A stretch of DNA of 64,000 nucleotides from Pseudomonas putida (lineage in GTDB: Bacteria; Pseudomonadota; Gammaproteobacteria; Pseudomonadales; Pseudomonadaceae). Location of the stretch: contig NZ_CP029693.1 of the NCBI RefSeq assembly GCF_003228315.1, positions 5,118,501-5,182,500 on the forward strand, read 5' to 3'. Shown in pieces: positions 36,503 to 44,219 of the stretch. A model generated the notes under the pieces. It had not been told where the DNA came from and searched no databases. It saw only the letters and a list, made by a program, of their open reading frames with translations. Each line of letters opens with the position of its first letter. Within the stretch, counting starts at the first letter, position 1. Made by a program: the position numbers and the translations under genes.

Positions 36503-37753
36503 TCAGACAAGTTTCTGCAGGCACGCCTCAAGAATGTCGAGGCCCTCTTCAAGCACAGCCGCCTCGGTCGTCAACGGTGCCAGCAAACGAATGATGTGCC
36601 GCGACTTGCCACTCGGCATCAACAACAAGCCTGCCTCCCGTGCCAGGGCCAGCAGTTGCGTCAATTGCGCCGAAGCCGGTGTGCCGTCAGCGTTAGCCAA
36701 CTCGATCCCGCGCATAGCACCCACGCCCGTCAGGCGCCCAAGGTACGGCGACAGGTTGCGATCACGCCAGGATTGATAGCGACCGACAATCGCCTCTTCC
36801 TGTTGAGCGCCCCAGGCTTGCAGGTGGGCATCGGTCATTTCATCCAGGGTCGCCAGCGCGGCGGCGCAGGCGATGGGGTTGCCGGAATAGGTGCCGCCAA
36901 GCCCACCCTTGGGAAGATTGTCGAGCAGCGACTTGCGCCCGACCACCGCGCCCAGCGGCAAGCCACCGCCGATGCTTTTACCGAGCAGGATCAAGTCCGG
37001 TTCGATGCCCAGTCGCGAGAAGGCAAAGCGCTGGCCGGTACGGCCGAAGCCGGACTGGATTTCATCGGCAATCAACACGATGCCTTTCTCGTCGCAAAAC
37101 TTGCGCAGCGCCTGGGCGAACTCGACATCCATGGCCAGGAAACCCGCCTCGCCCTGCACCGGTTCGACGATGAAGCAGGCCACGTCCTCGACGTCGATCT
37201 CGACGCTGAACAGCCGCTCCATGGCCTTCAGCGCCTCGGCACAGGTCACGCCATTGTCCTGGCTGGGGTAGGGCAGGTGATACACCGGGCCCGGCAGCAC
37301 GCCGACTTTCTGCTTGTAGGGCGCGACCTTGCCGTTGAGGTTGAGGGTGGCCAGGGTGCGCCCGTGAAAGGCGCCATCGAACGCGATGACTGCGCTGCGG
37401 CCGGTGGCGCCACGCACGATCTTCAGCGCGTTCTCGGCCGCTTCGGCGCCACTGTTGGTGAGCATGCCGCTGACTGGGTAGGTGACGGGGATAAACGCCG
37501 CCAGGCGATCCATGAATTCGAGATAGGGGGTGTGGGGCGCGGCATTGAACGCGTAGTGAGTCAGGCGTGTGGCCTGCTCGCGAATGGCGCCGACGATGCG
37601 CGGGTGGCAGTGACCGAGGTTCAGTACGCCGATGCCACCGACAAAGTCGATGTAGCGTTTGCCATCGGTGTCCCAGACTTCGGCGTTCTTGCCGTGGCTG
37701 AGGGTGACAGGGTGAACGATGTTGATCGACTGACTGATGGTTTCGCTGCGCAT
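36503..37753 (-). CDS. Class III (4-aminobutyrate / 2-aminoadipate type) aminotransferase
   Basis: This 416-residue fold-type I PLP enzyme has NSGAEAAENALK (about 100-111), AFHGRT (about 128-133), ADEIQSGFGRTG (about 229-240) and the PLP lysine Lys259 in LLGKSIGGGLPLGAVVG. It is close to GabT-like enzymes; related P. putida proteins act on 2-aminoadipate in D-lysine catabolism. The substrate cannot be fixed from sequence, and no gabD or lysine genes lie alongside. Confidence 0.85.
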   Translation of the reverse strand: MRSETISQSINIVHPVTLSHGKNAEVWDTDGKRYIDFVGGIGVLNLGHCHPRIVGAIREQATRLTHYAFNAAPHTPYLEFMDRLAAFIPVTYPVSGMLTNSGAEAAENALKIVRGATGRSAVIAFDGAFHGRTLATLNLNGKVAPYKQKVGVLPGPVYHLPYPSQDNGVTCAEALKAMERLFSVEIDVEDVACFIVEPVQGEAGFLAMDVEFAQALRKFCDEKGIVLIADEIQSGFGRTGQRFAFSRLGIEPDLILLGKSIGGGLPLGAVVGRKSLLDNLPKGGLGGTYSGNPIACAAALATLDEMTDAHLQAWGAQQEEAIVGRYQSWRDRNLSPYLGRLTGVGAMRGIELANADGTPASAQLTQLLALAREAGLLLMPSGKSRHIIRLLAPLTTEAAVLEEGLDILEACLQKLV

Positions 37754-37871
37754 GGAGGACCGGCTCGGAAGAAGGAGGACTTCTTTTTATCTAAGCCGTG
37801 AGCGGTGCCGGGCGGCAAACGAAATAAAGTCGCCGGGTCAATCTTAAAAGTCGGGACGTGTCGCAGGACAC

Positions 37872-37973
37872 CTGTAGGAGCGAGCCTGCTCGCGATGGAC
37901 TGAAGAGCGCCACGGGGTGTCAGGCTCCCCGCGTTATCGTTCACGACCATCGCGAGCAGGCTCGCTCCTACAG
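37872..37973. repeat. REPIN
   Basis: ctgtaggagcgagcctgctcgcgatg faces catcgcgagcaggctcgctcctacag across a spacer with gttatcgttcacgac. It lies just before the hopJ-like stop. Confidence 0.92.
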
Positions 37974-37995
37974 GATTGATCAGCGTCGAATTGAA

Positions 37996-38334
37996 TCAGC
38001 GGCGAGTCAGAGGCTGTTGGGTGAACTTCACCCCGGCCAGACCATGGGCGATCAGTGCGCGGATATTGCCGTGATCGCTGCCTTCAGGGGTCGCCAGTAC
38101 CGAACGGTAATGCTCGCCGAACGCCAGCAGCGCTTCTTCGTCACTCAGGCCTTCCAGCAGTGCCAGGCCCAGGGTCTTGCACGAACCTTCGTTCTGGCCG
38201 GCGGCGTTTTCCACGCCGCCATTGTTGAACGACTGGGCCTGGTAATCGTAGCCGGCGGCAATGAACGCCAGGGTGTCGGCGAAGGCGTGCTCACCATTCT
38301 TGAGGCTGGCGCGCAGGGTGTTCAAATCAGTCAT
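37996..38334 (-). CDS. HopJ-family protein
   Basis: This 112-residue protein matches the family named HopJ type III effector (MTDLNTLRASLKNGEHAFADTLAFIAAGYDYQAQSFNNG). The family is widespread in non-pathogenic bacteria and in housekeeping contexts, so effector function should not be assumed; no type III genes, hrp box or secretion context is visible. Its start overlaps the DUF1244 stop by eight bases, so the two are translated together. Confidence 0.85.
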   Translation of the reverse strand: MTDLNTLRASLKNGEHAFADTLAFIAAGYDYQAQSFNNGGVENAAGQNEGSCKTLGLALLEGLSDEEALLAFGEHYRSVLATPEGSDHGNIRALIAHGLAGVKFTQQPLTRR

Positions 38335-38623
38335 GGGTTTTTCCTTTGGCAAACGCCGCCTGTTGTTCGGCGCTGGCTTCTTGCTGGTATTGGGCTTTCC
38401 ACTCGGCGTACGGCATGCCGTAAACCACTTCGCGGGCGTCATCGAGGCTGACCTCGATCTGGCGTTCATCGGCAGCGGCCTTGTACCACTTGGACAGGCA
38501 GTTGCGGCAGAAACCCGAGAGGTTCATCAGGTCGATGTTCTGCACATCCTTGCGGCTGTCCAGGTGAGCCACCAGCCGGCGAAAGGCGGCGGCTTCGAGT
38601 TCGAGGCGTTCTTGATCGGTCAT
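38327..38623 (-). CDS. DUF1244 protein
   Basis: This 98-residue helical protein of the DUF1244 family has a conserved CxxC (SGFCRNCLSKWY, about residues 37-48) and the C-terminal YGMPYAEWKAQYQ. The function is unknown; the cysteine pair may bind a metal. The ATG at 38621-38623 was preferred to an upstream in-frame start because it follows GAGACTCCC and gives the family N-terminus. Forms an overlapping pair with the hopJ-like gene. Confidence 0.85.
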   Translation of the reverse strand: MTDQERLELEAAAFRRLVAHLDSRKDVQNIDLMNLSGFCRNCLSKWYKAAADERQIEVSLDDAREVVYGMPYAEWKAQYQQEASAEQQAAFAKGKTHD

Positions 38624-38639
38624 GGGAGTCTCTTCGAGA

Positions 38640-38722
38640 CAGCTGCAAGCGTTGAGCTTCAAGCTGCAAGATGGATGGCGGTGAACCGAAGTTTACAGCT
38701 TGGCGCTTGAAGCTTGTAGCTA
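38640..38722. repeat. Imperfect inverted repeat (agctgcaagc / gcttgtagct)
   Basis: agctgcaagcgttgagcttcaagct at the left is mirrored by agcttggcgcttgaagcttgtagct at the right. It fills the DUF1244-folX gap and resembles a third REP-like family built of gcttgaagc/gcttcaagc units. Confidence 0.65.
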
Positions 38723-39091
38723 GCGACTCGCTGCCAGCGTTATCGACACCGATTCGGCAAACCGCAGGGCGTGGGGTTTGTCGACTTCGACTTCGGCGTA
38801 GCGCACCGATTCGTTGGCCATGACCAGATCGAGAATTTCCTGGGTCAGGCGTTCAAGCAGGGCAAAGCGATTGCCCTCGACGTGGGCGATGATTGCCTTG
38901 GTGATGGTCCGGTAGTTCAGGGCGTGATCGATATCGTTGTCGCGCACCGCTTCCTGGGCCGCGTACAGGATCGTCAGGTTGATCAACACGTCCTGCTTGT
39001 TGAGGATTTCATCCTCGTTGATGCCGATGTAGGTGCGCAGGCACAGGTCCTTGACCCGGATGCGTGCCATGCCTGGTTGAAGTTGTGGCAT
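38720..39091 (-). CDS. folX: Dihydroneopterin triphosphate 2'-epimerase FolX
   Basis: This 123-residue protein of the FolB/FolX fold (RTYIGINEDEILNKQDVLINLTI, then ALLERLTQEILDLVMA) is called FolX because it clusters with folE and folM, as in P. aeruginosa. FolX epimerises dihydroneopterin triphosphate to the monapterin form. The ATG at 39089-39091 starts MPQLQPGMARIRVKD, two bases after the folE stop. A FolB aldolase is the alternative. Confidence 0.88.
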   Translation of the reverse strand: MPQLQPGMARIRVKDLCLRTYIGINEDEILNKQDVLINLTILYAAQEAVRDNDIDHALNYRTITKAIIAHVEGNRFALLERLTQEILDLVMANESVRYAEVEVDKPHALRFAESVSITLAASR

Positions 39092-39093
39092 TA

Positions 39094-39669
39094 CTACTTG
39101 CTCCGTCCAATCAATTGCAGGAACTCCTGGCGGGTATTGCTCGACTCGCGGAAGGCGCCGAGCATCACCGAGGTATTCATGGTCGAATTCTGCTTCTCGA
39201 CGCCGCGCATCATCATGCACATGTGCCGGGCTTCGATGACGACCGCAACGCCGGCTGCGCCGGTGACTTTTTGCACCGCTTCGGCGATTTGCCGGGTGAG
39301 GTTTTCCTGGATCTGCAGGCGCCTTGCGAACATGTCCACCAGCCGCGCCACCTTCGACAGGCCCAGCACCCTGCCGGTCGGAATATAAGCCACATGCGCC
39401 TTGCCGATGAAGGGCAGCATGTGATGTTCGCAGAGCGAATAAAGCTCGATGTTGTCGACGATCACCATCTCGTCGTTGTCGGAGGCGAACAGGGCACCGT
39501 TGACGATCTCTTCGATACTTTGATCGTAGCCGTGGCAGAGGTACTGCATCGCCTTGGCCGCGCGCATCGGGGTGTCGAGCAAGCCTTCGCGGTCGGGGTT
39601 TTCGCCGAGGCCGATGAGAATCTCACGATAGCTCTCGGACAGCGCGTTCTGGTGCAGGGATAACGTCAT
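39094..39669 (-). CDS. folE: GTP cyclohydrolase I FolE
   Basis: This 191-residue enzyme converts GTP to dihydroneopterin triphosphate. The Zn ligands are seen in LCEHHMLPFIG (about residues 79-89) and EARHMCMMMRG (about 147-157). It lies between folM and folX, so this copy probably serves monapterin rather than folate synthesis; a second folE elsewhere is likely. Confidence 0.94.
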   Translation of the reverse strand: MTLSLHQNALSESYREILIGLGENPDREGLLDTPMRAAKAMQYLCHGYDQSIEEIVNGALFASDNDEMVIVDNIELYSLCEHHMLPFIGKAHVAYIPTGRVLGLSKVARLVDMFARRLQIQENLTRQIAEAVQKVTGAAGVAVVIEARHMCMMMRGVEKQNSTMNTSVMLGAFRESSNTRQEFLQLIGRSK

Positions 39670-39689
39670 GGTAAATCCTCGCGGGACAC

Positions 39690-40400
39690 TTATTTGATGT
39701 GCCTTCCGCCATTGACGGTCAGGGTCGTGCCGGTGACATAGGGGTTATCGAGCAAATAGCGCAGGCTCTGGTAGATCACTTCGCTGCCGGGCTCGATACC
39801 CAGCGCGGACTTGGCCAGCGCTTTGGCCCGGTAGGCCGCGTCATCATCAGGATTGAACAGTAGCAGGGCCGGGGCGATCCCGTTGACTTTGATGCCTGGC
39901 GCGTACTTCGCCGCGAAGGACAGGGTCAGGCTTTCGAGCCCGGCCTTGCTGGCGCAGTAGCCGATATGTTTGCTGCTGCCCTTGCGGGTCACGTCATCAC
40001 TGATGTGCACGATGTCCGCAGGGTTCGAGCGCTCAAGCAGGTCGGCGCAATGCAGGTTGATCAGGTAGGGCGCCAGCATGTGTACGTTGAACATGCGGGT
40101 GAACGCCACCGCATCGGTGTCAGGGGTTTCGGCCAGCCACTCGGAAGCGTTGTGCACAATGGCGCGCAGGCTGGCGGTATGGGTTTTCAGTTCGCGGATG
40201 AAATCGAGGATCCCGGCTTCGCTGGAGAAGTCGGCGAACACCGCGGTCGCCCCCAAGTCGCGCAAAGTCTGTACGCCGGGACGCTCGCTGCGGTAACTGA
40301 AGATCACCCGATGGCCGTCTTCGAGCAATCGTAGCGCACAGTGCAGGCCGACGCGCTGGCCGGCACCGGTGATGAGGATGGGGGCTACGGAAGAAGTCAT
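39690..40400 (-). CDS. folM: Dihydromonapterin reductase FolM
   Basis: This 236-residue short-chain dehydrogenase has the cofactor motif TGAGQRVG (about 11-18) and active-site YCASKAG. FolM reduces dihydromonapterin to tetrahydromonapterin, the natural cofactor of phenylalanine hydroxylase in Pseudomonas. Start at ATG 40398-40400 (MTSSVAPILITG). First gene of the folM-folE-folX operon. Confidence 0.9.
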   Translation of the reverse strand: MTSSVAPILITGAGQRVGLHCALRLLEDGHRVIFSYRSERPGVQTLRDLGATAVFADFSSEAGILDFIRELKTHTASLRAIVHNASEWLAETPDTDAVAFTRMFNVHMLAPYLINLHCADLLERSNPADIVHISDDVTRKGSSKHIGYCASKAGLESLTLSFAAKYAPGIKVNGIAPALLLFNPDDDAAYRAKALAKSALGIEPGSEVIYQSLRYLLDNPYVTGTTLTVNGGRHIK

Positions 40401-40441
40401 GAACGGCTCGCGTCGCGGTAAGAGCAAAACTATACCAGCGA

Positions 40442-40534
40442 CTGTGGGAGCAAAGCTTGCTCGCGATGAACGATGACTCGGTCTACTTGATGAACCGCGT
40501 CATCGTTCATCGCGAGCAAGCTTTGCTCCTACAG
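40442..40534. repeat. REPIN
   Basis: ctgtgggagcaaagcttgctcgcgatgaacgatga faces an inverted partner (tcatcgttcatcgcgagcaa...acag) with unusually long arms. It lies between folM and the following convergent-end gene. Confidence 0.9.
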
Positions 40535-40537
40535 GGG

Positions 40538-41107
40538 TTAGTGGTTTTGGGAGGCGGGCTCGGCCGGCAATCGTCGAGCGGGCGCACCGTTCAACCAACC
40601 CGCCAGCAACCGGGTCGACAACGGAATGAAGAAATAGACCATCAACGGCGTCAGGCACAGGGTGCTGATCAACACGCGGGGCAGCAGGGGCATTTCGCCC
40701 AGCAATGGCCCCAGGACAAAGTTGAACAGCAGGGATACCGGGAAGAATGCCAGCCAGATCGCCACGGCCTGCTTCCAGCGAGGCGGGCGCTGGCCCGCAG
40801 CGCCGAACCAGCCTTCGATGCCGCTGACGCGATGCTCGGTCGGGTGCGCGAACAGGTCGCTGCCCCGTGCCAGCCAGGCGGTACGCGAAGCGGAATGTTC
40901 CCAGGTGTGCAGCGTCTGCTCGTCTGCGAAGCGGAAGATAATCTGGAATTCGTCATCGTCAGGTGGCGGAGCCAGTACGCCGGAGCCCAGGTAACCGGGG
41001 AAATCGGTGGCCAATTGTTCGCCTTCGCGCAACCAGGCGATCAGGTCCTGATAACGTCCATCGGCAACGCGGCGCGCAACCATCAGGGTGACAGGGGGGG
41101 TAGACAT
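40538..41107 (-). CDS. Antibiotic-biosynthesis-monooxygenase-fold protein with C-terminal membrane helices
   Basis: This 189-residue protein has an N-terminal ABM/ferredoxin-like domain (VTLMVARRVADGRYQDLIAWL ... FRFADEQTLHTWEHS) and two C-terminal hydrophobic helices (AVAIWLAFFPVSLLFNFVL, VLISTLCLTPLMVYFFIPL). It is a common membrane-anchored ABM architecture with no defined substrate. Start at ATG 41105-41107 after a GGAGATAC site. Divergent from the litR-like gene. Confidence 0.8.
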   Translation of the reverse strand: MSTPPVTLMVARRVADGRYQDLIAWLREGEQLATDFPGYLGSGVLAPPPDDDEFQIIFRFADEQTLHTWEHSASRTAWLARGSDLFAHPTEHRVSGIEGWFGAAGQRPPRWKQAVAIWLAFFPVSLLFNFVLGPLLGEMPLLPRVLISTLCLTPLMVYFFIPLSTRLLAGWLNGAPARRLPAEPASQNH

Positions 41108-41250
41108 TGTGTATCTCCAAAAACAAACGCGTCGCTCCGGGTGGGAGTTTCGCCAGGCGCAGCGCCGGGGTGGTGGGCTGCGTCTTAAGACAGGCAAGGA
41201 TTATTCCTGAATCATCCTTTCGCGTCTGTGAAGTTTTTCGTCGATCCACT

Positions 41251-41265
41251 GTATAAAATTTTTAC
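41251..41265. promoter_or_regulatory. AT-rich near-palindrome upstream of the litR-like gene
   Basis: gtataaaatttttac is an imperfect palindrome (gtataaa against tttttac) about 65 bp before the MerR-type gene, within the divergent 221-bp gap. MerR-type proteins bind such dyads, so it is a candidate operator. A TAGAAT at 41290-41295 could be the -10 box; no good -35 is seen. Confidence 0.35.
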
Positions 41266-41328
41266 GGAAACTTTACGGGGCGGGGGAGCTAGAATGAGGC
41301 TTGAACTTACAGGGATGTTGCTACTTAG

Positions 41329-42288
41329 ATGCCCATACTGACTGACGCTGCCCCTGATGTGTCGCCTGTACTCTCCCTTGAACGGGAAGAGCTTTTCCCC
41401 ATCCGTGAGGTAGCGAGGTTGACCGGCGTCAATCCAGTCACACTTCGCGCATGGGAACGACGTTATGGTCTGATCGTCCCTACTCGCACCGAAAGTGGGC
41501 ATCGTCTGTATTCCATGACCGATATCGAGCGTGTACGCAGCATCCTCGACTGGATCGAGCGCGGCGTGGCTGTAAGCAAGATCGGCAAGCTGCTCGCCAA
41601 GGCATCACCACTGCAGGCGTTGTCACACATCATCCCCGACAGTCTTGTTCAGGCCGATTACGCGCAATGGCAGTCGCAGGTCCAGGCCGCGGTCAGTGCG
41701 TTTGACGATGTACGTCTGGACCAGGTCTACGCACAGATCTTTTCCACCTACACCCAGCCGGTCGTATTTCAGGACATCCTGATCCCGCTCTGGAAACAAT
41801 TGCTGCAACGCCAGGACACGTTTGGGCGGACCAGCGAATGGCTGTTTCTCGACGGTTTCCTGCGCTCTCGGGTTTTGCAGCGCCTGCTGTTGATTCGAGA
41901 CCCGAAACCCCCGCGTGTCCTCATCAGTGCTTTGGCAGGTCAGTGCCGCGAACTGGAGCTTTTGATTGCGGCCCTGTTCCTGAGCAGCGGACAAACCAGT
42001 GTGCGCGTATTGACCATTGGCCAGCCGCTCGACGAGTTGACTTTGGTCTGCGAACGGATCAAGCCCCAGGCGCTGGTGCTGTTTTCCAACCACGTCCCCG
42101 GCCCCGAATTGCCAAGACGCCTGAATCGCCTGGCAATGAGTGTGGATTGTCCGGTGTTGCTGGCGGGCGATGCATCCGATCTGGCTCAGCAGAGTCTGGC
42201 GGGATCGTCGATCGGCTGTCTGGGCAGCGAAGGCGCGTTGATGCGCCAGAGACTGAAGCAGTTCCTGGCGGGCAATCTGGATACCTGA
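41329..42288 (+). CDS. MerR-family regulator, class II LitR/CarH-like
   Basis: This 319-residue protein has an N-terminal MerR helix-turn-helix (FPIREVARLTGVNPVTLRAWERRYGL, about 23-48) and a long C-terminal region shaped like the helical plus Rossmann cobalamin-binding domains of CarH/LitR. I do not see the DxHxxG B12 motif. That fits the class II LitR proteins of Pseudomonas, which do not bind adenosylcobalamin and instead respond to light through a short LOV protein. A short LOV gene lies 0.7 kb downstream on the other strand. Its targets cannot be read here; no photolyase gene is adjacent. Confidence 0.83.
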   Translation: MPILTDAAPDVSPVLSLEREELFPIREVARLTGVNPVTLRAWERRYGLIVPTRTESGHRLYSMTDIERVRSILDWIERGVAVSKIGKLLAKASPLQALSHIIPDSLVQADYAQWQSQVQAAVSAFDDVRLDQVYAQIFSTYTQPVVFQDILIPLWKQLLQRQDTFGRTSEWLFLDGFLRSRVLQRLLLIRDPKPPRVLISALAGQCRELELLIAALFLSSGQTSVRVLTIGQPLDELTLVCERIKPQALVLFSNHVPGPELPRRLNRLAMSVDCPVLLAGDASDLAQQSLAGSSIGCLGSEGALMRQRLKQFLAGNLDT

Positions 42289-42301
42289 TGACGGAGGCGG
42301 G

Positions 42302-42907
42302 TCAGAGATGCAGCGCCGGATGGGTCAACCGGTGCTGTTGCAGGATGTACTGGCGCAGGCGTTCGGTTTCATCCGTATCGCTCTGGCTCAACTGATAGGC
42401 ATAAAAGCCCTGTTCGGTTTCTTTTTCGAGGGTGCCGCGCAAGGCGATCCGCTCGTAGCCTGAAGGGCTGAACCACAACGCGAAATGCTTCGGCGCCTTG
42501 GTCTTGTTGCGCATTTCCAGCAGAACACCCTTGAACGACACTTCGTGCACCCACATCGTGCCCGGCTGCCCCTTGGCGTTTTCCAGTGCTACCGGTTCGT
42601 CGAGCACCAGGCGCCATGGTCGAACCAGCGGCCCGTCTTCATAAATGGTGGGAACACCCAGGCGCAGATGCAGGGCATGAAACTCGTCTTCCACCAGATG
42701 CAGGGGGAAGGTCATCTGCTGGTTTTCGAAGTTGGCTTGAATGGTGACTTGCTCATGGGCGGCAAGGCGCGTGAGCAAGTCACGGATCTGCGAACCGCCA
42801 TTGACGAGCAGACTTGACGTCGCATCCCGCACGTTGAGTTGCGGGTTGTGCTGCATGGTCTGGATAAAATCCAGTTCATCCTGGGTCAGGAGCGCGTCGC
42901 GTTGCAT
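42302..42907 (-). CDS. PilZ/YcgR-like protein of unknown function
   Basis: This 201-residue protein has an N-terminal part (about 20-95) like the YcgR-N beta domain and a C-terminal part with a degenerate PilZ-like pattern: RPWR in place of RxxxR (about residue 98) and HEVSFKGVLL resembling the D/NxSxxG loop (about 123-132). The assignment is by eye and weak. It starts 54 bp after the LOV stop on the same strand, so the two probably form an operon, and it ends 13 bp from the convergent litR-like stop. Start at ATG 42905-42907. Confidence 0.55.
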   Translation of the reverse strand: MQRDALLTQDELDFIQTMQHNPQLNVRDATSSLLVNGGSQIRDLLTRLAAHEQVTIQANFENQQMTFPLHLVEDEFHALHLRLGVPTIYEDGPLVRPWRLVLDEPVALENAKGQPGTMWVHEVSFKGVLLEMRNKTKAPKHFALWFSPSGYERIALRGTLEKETEQGFYAYQLSQSDTDETERLRQYILQQHRLTHPALHL

Positions 42908-42961
42908 GGCTAGCTCGAAAGATATAGTTACAAAGTCATTGGTGATTGTAGTTAATGACAA

Positions 42962-43438
42962 CTAATTCGCCGAAATGTTTACGCCGTTCGTCGCCTTGAG
43001 TGCGGCAAGTTCGGCCTGGACCTCCGCCAGTTGCGCTTCAAGCTGTGCCACCCGTTGTTGGGCCTTGACCTGGATGGTCACGTCCTTCTGCACGCCGATG
43101 AAATAAACCTGGCCATCATTGGGGTTTTGCACTGTCGAAATAGACAGTTCATTCCAGAAAGGCGTGCCGTCCTTCCTGTAGTTGCGCAGGATTTCCCGGC
43201 ACGACCCTTCGCTGTTCAAGGCATCACGAATTTTCGGCAGGGCGTCCTGGTCGCGGTCGCCCGATTGCAGGAAACGGCAATCCTGATAAAGGATTTCTTC
43301 GCTGGTGTAACCGGTCAGGCGTTCGAACGCCGGGTTGACGTAAATCAGGATCTTGTCCTGGTCGCCTTCCTTTTCGGCAATCACGATTCCGTCGTTTGAA
43401 GCGTTGATGGCCAGTTGCAGGAGTTTTGCGTTGATCAT
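42962..43438 (-). CDS. Short LOV blue-light photoreceptor
   Basis: This 158-residue protein is a single LOV (PAS) domain with a C-terminal coiled coil and no effector domain. The photoactive cysteine is Cys54 in YQDCRFLQSGDRDQ, followed by the LOV motifs NYRKDGTPFWNELSI and YFIGVQKDVT; it closely resembles the short LOV proteins of P. putida. The helix AQQRVAQLEAQLAEVQAELAALKA should drive dimerisation. Blue light would form a Cys-FMN adduct and change the dimer. Its ribosome-binding site lies within an inverted repeat (43443-43475). Confidence 0.92.
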   Translation of the reverse strand: MINAKLLQLAINASNDGIVIAEKEGDQDKILIYVNPAFERLTGYTSEEILYQDCRFLQSGDRDQDALPKIRDALNSEGSCREILRNYRKDGTPFWNELSISTVQNPNDGQVYFIGVQKDVTIQVKAQQRVAQLEAQLAEVQAELAALKATNGVNISAN

Positions 43439-43442
43439 CGGT

Positions 43443-43475
43443 GAATCCCTTCATTGTTGGTCGGCCAAGGGATTC
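43443..43475 (-). promoter_or_regulatory. Perfect 9-bp inverted repeat covering the LOV ribosome-binding site
   Basis: gaatccctt (43443-43451) and aagggattc (43467-43475) are perfect inverted copies, 15 bp apart. On the minus strand the second arm reads AAGGGATTC and ends four bases before the LOV ATG, so AAGGGA, the likely Shine-Dalgarno, is in the stem. It may be an RNA hairpin limiting translation or a DNA operator. Confidence 0.65.
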
Positions 43476-43530
43476 TAGAAGACCGTGCTGTTAATATCCC
43501 GGTCTTTCACTCAGGTTCAGGATCAGATTG

Positions 43531-43986
43531 ATGAAAGTCGCCATCATTTCCGGCTCGGTATACGGCACGGCCGAAGAAGTCGCCCGTCACGCGGCGAGCA
43601 TTTTGAAAGCCGCCGGTTTCGAAACGGCCTACAACCCTCGTGCCAGCCTCGCCGATCTTCAGGCATTTGAACCAGAGGCCTTTCTGGCCGTGACCTCCAC
43701 TACGGGCATGGGCGAATTACCGGATAACGTACAGCCGCTGTACTTCGCCATTCGCGACCAATTGCCCGCGGCCTGGCGTGGCTTGCCGGGGGCGGTGATC
43801 GCTTTGGGCGATGCCAGTTATGGCGATACCTTTTGCGGCGGTGGCGAACTGATGCGCGAACTGTTCGGTGAACTGGGCATCCGCGAAGTGCTGCCAATGT
43901 TGCGTCTGGATGCCAGCGAGAGCGTGAATCCGGAAGGGGATGCCGAGCCTTGGCTGGCTGAGCTCGTCGGTGCTCTCAAGGGTTGA
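43531..43986 (+). CDS. Flavodoxin
   Basis: This 151-residue single flavodoxin domain has the FMN phosphate loop SGSVYGTAEEVARH (about 7-20) and the second FMN loop LGDASYGDTFCGGG (about 91-104). It resembles MioC-type flavodoxins that donate electrons to reductases such as biotin synthase. ATG 43531 was preferred to a TTG three bases upstream. It is divergent from the LOV gene, with a 92-bp shared intergenic region. Confidence 0.9.
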   Translation: MKVAIISGSVYGTAEEVARHAASILKAAGFETAYNPRASLADLQAFEPEAFLAVTSTTGMGELPDNVQPLYFAIRDQLPAAWRGLPGAVIALGDASYGDTFCGGGELMRELFGELGIREVLPMLRLDASESVNPEGDAEPWLAELVGALKG

Positions 43987-44219
43987 TCGACTGATTTCGG
44001 GGGCCGGCAACGGCGCCCGTCATGCTTCTGGCGGGGCGGCCTGAAACACGCCCCGCGCCTTCTCTGGCGGCGGTCATTTGACATGGATCCAATCTGTTTT
44101 GGCCACTGACTCGCTCGGCCATCAAGCTGGCTGCCAACGCAACTACGGGAACCCGGAGGGCTGACTAGACTCGGTATTTATTGGAAACACTCCATAATAA
44201 AAACCAGAGGTTCCTAGTC

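Noticed and set aside
37996..38334. HopJ as a type III secreted virulence effector
   Set aside because: There are no secretion genes, hrp promoter or chaperone nearby, and the family is common in harmless bacteria.
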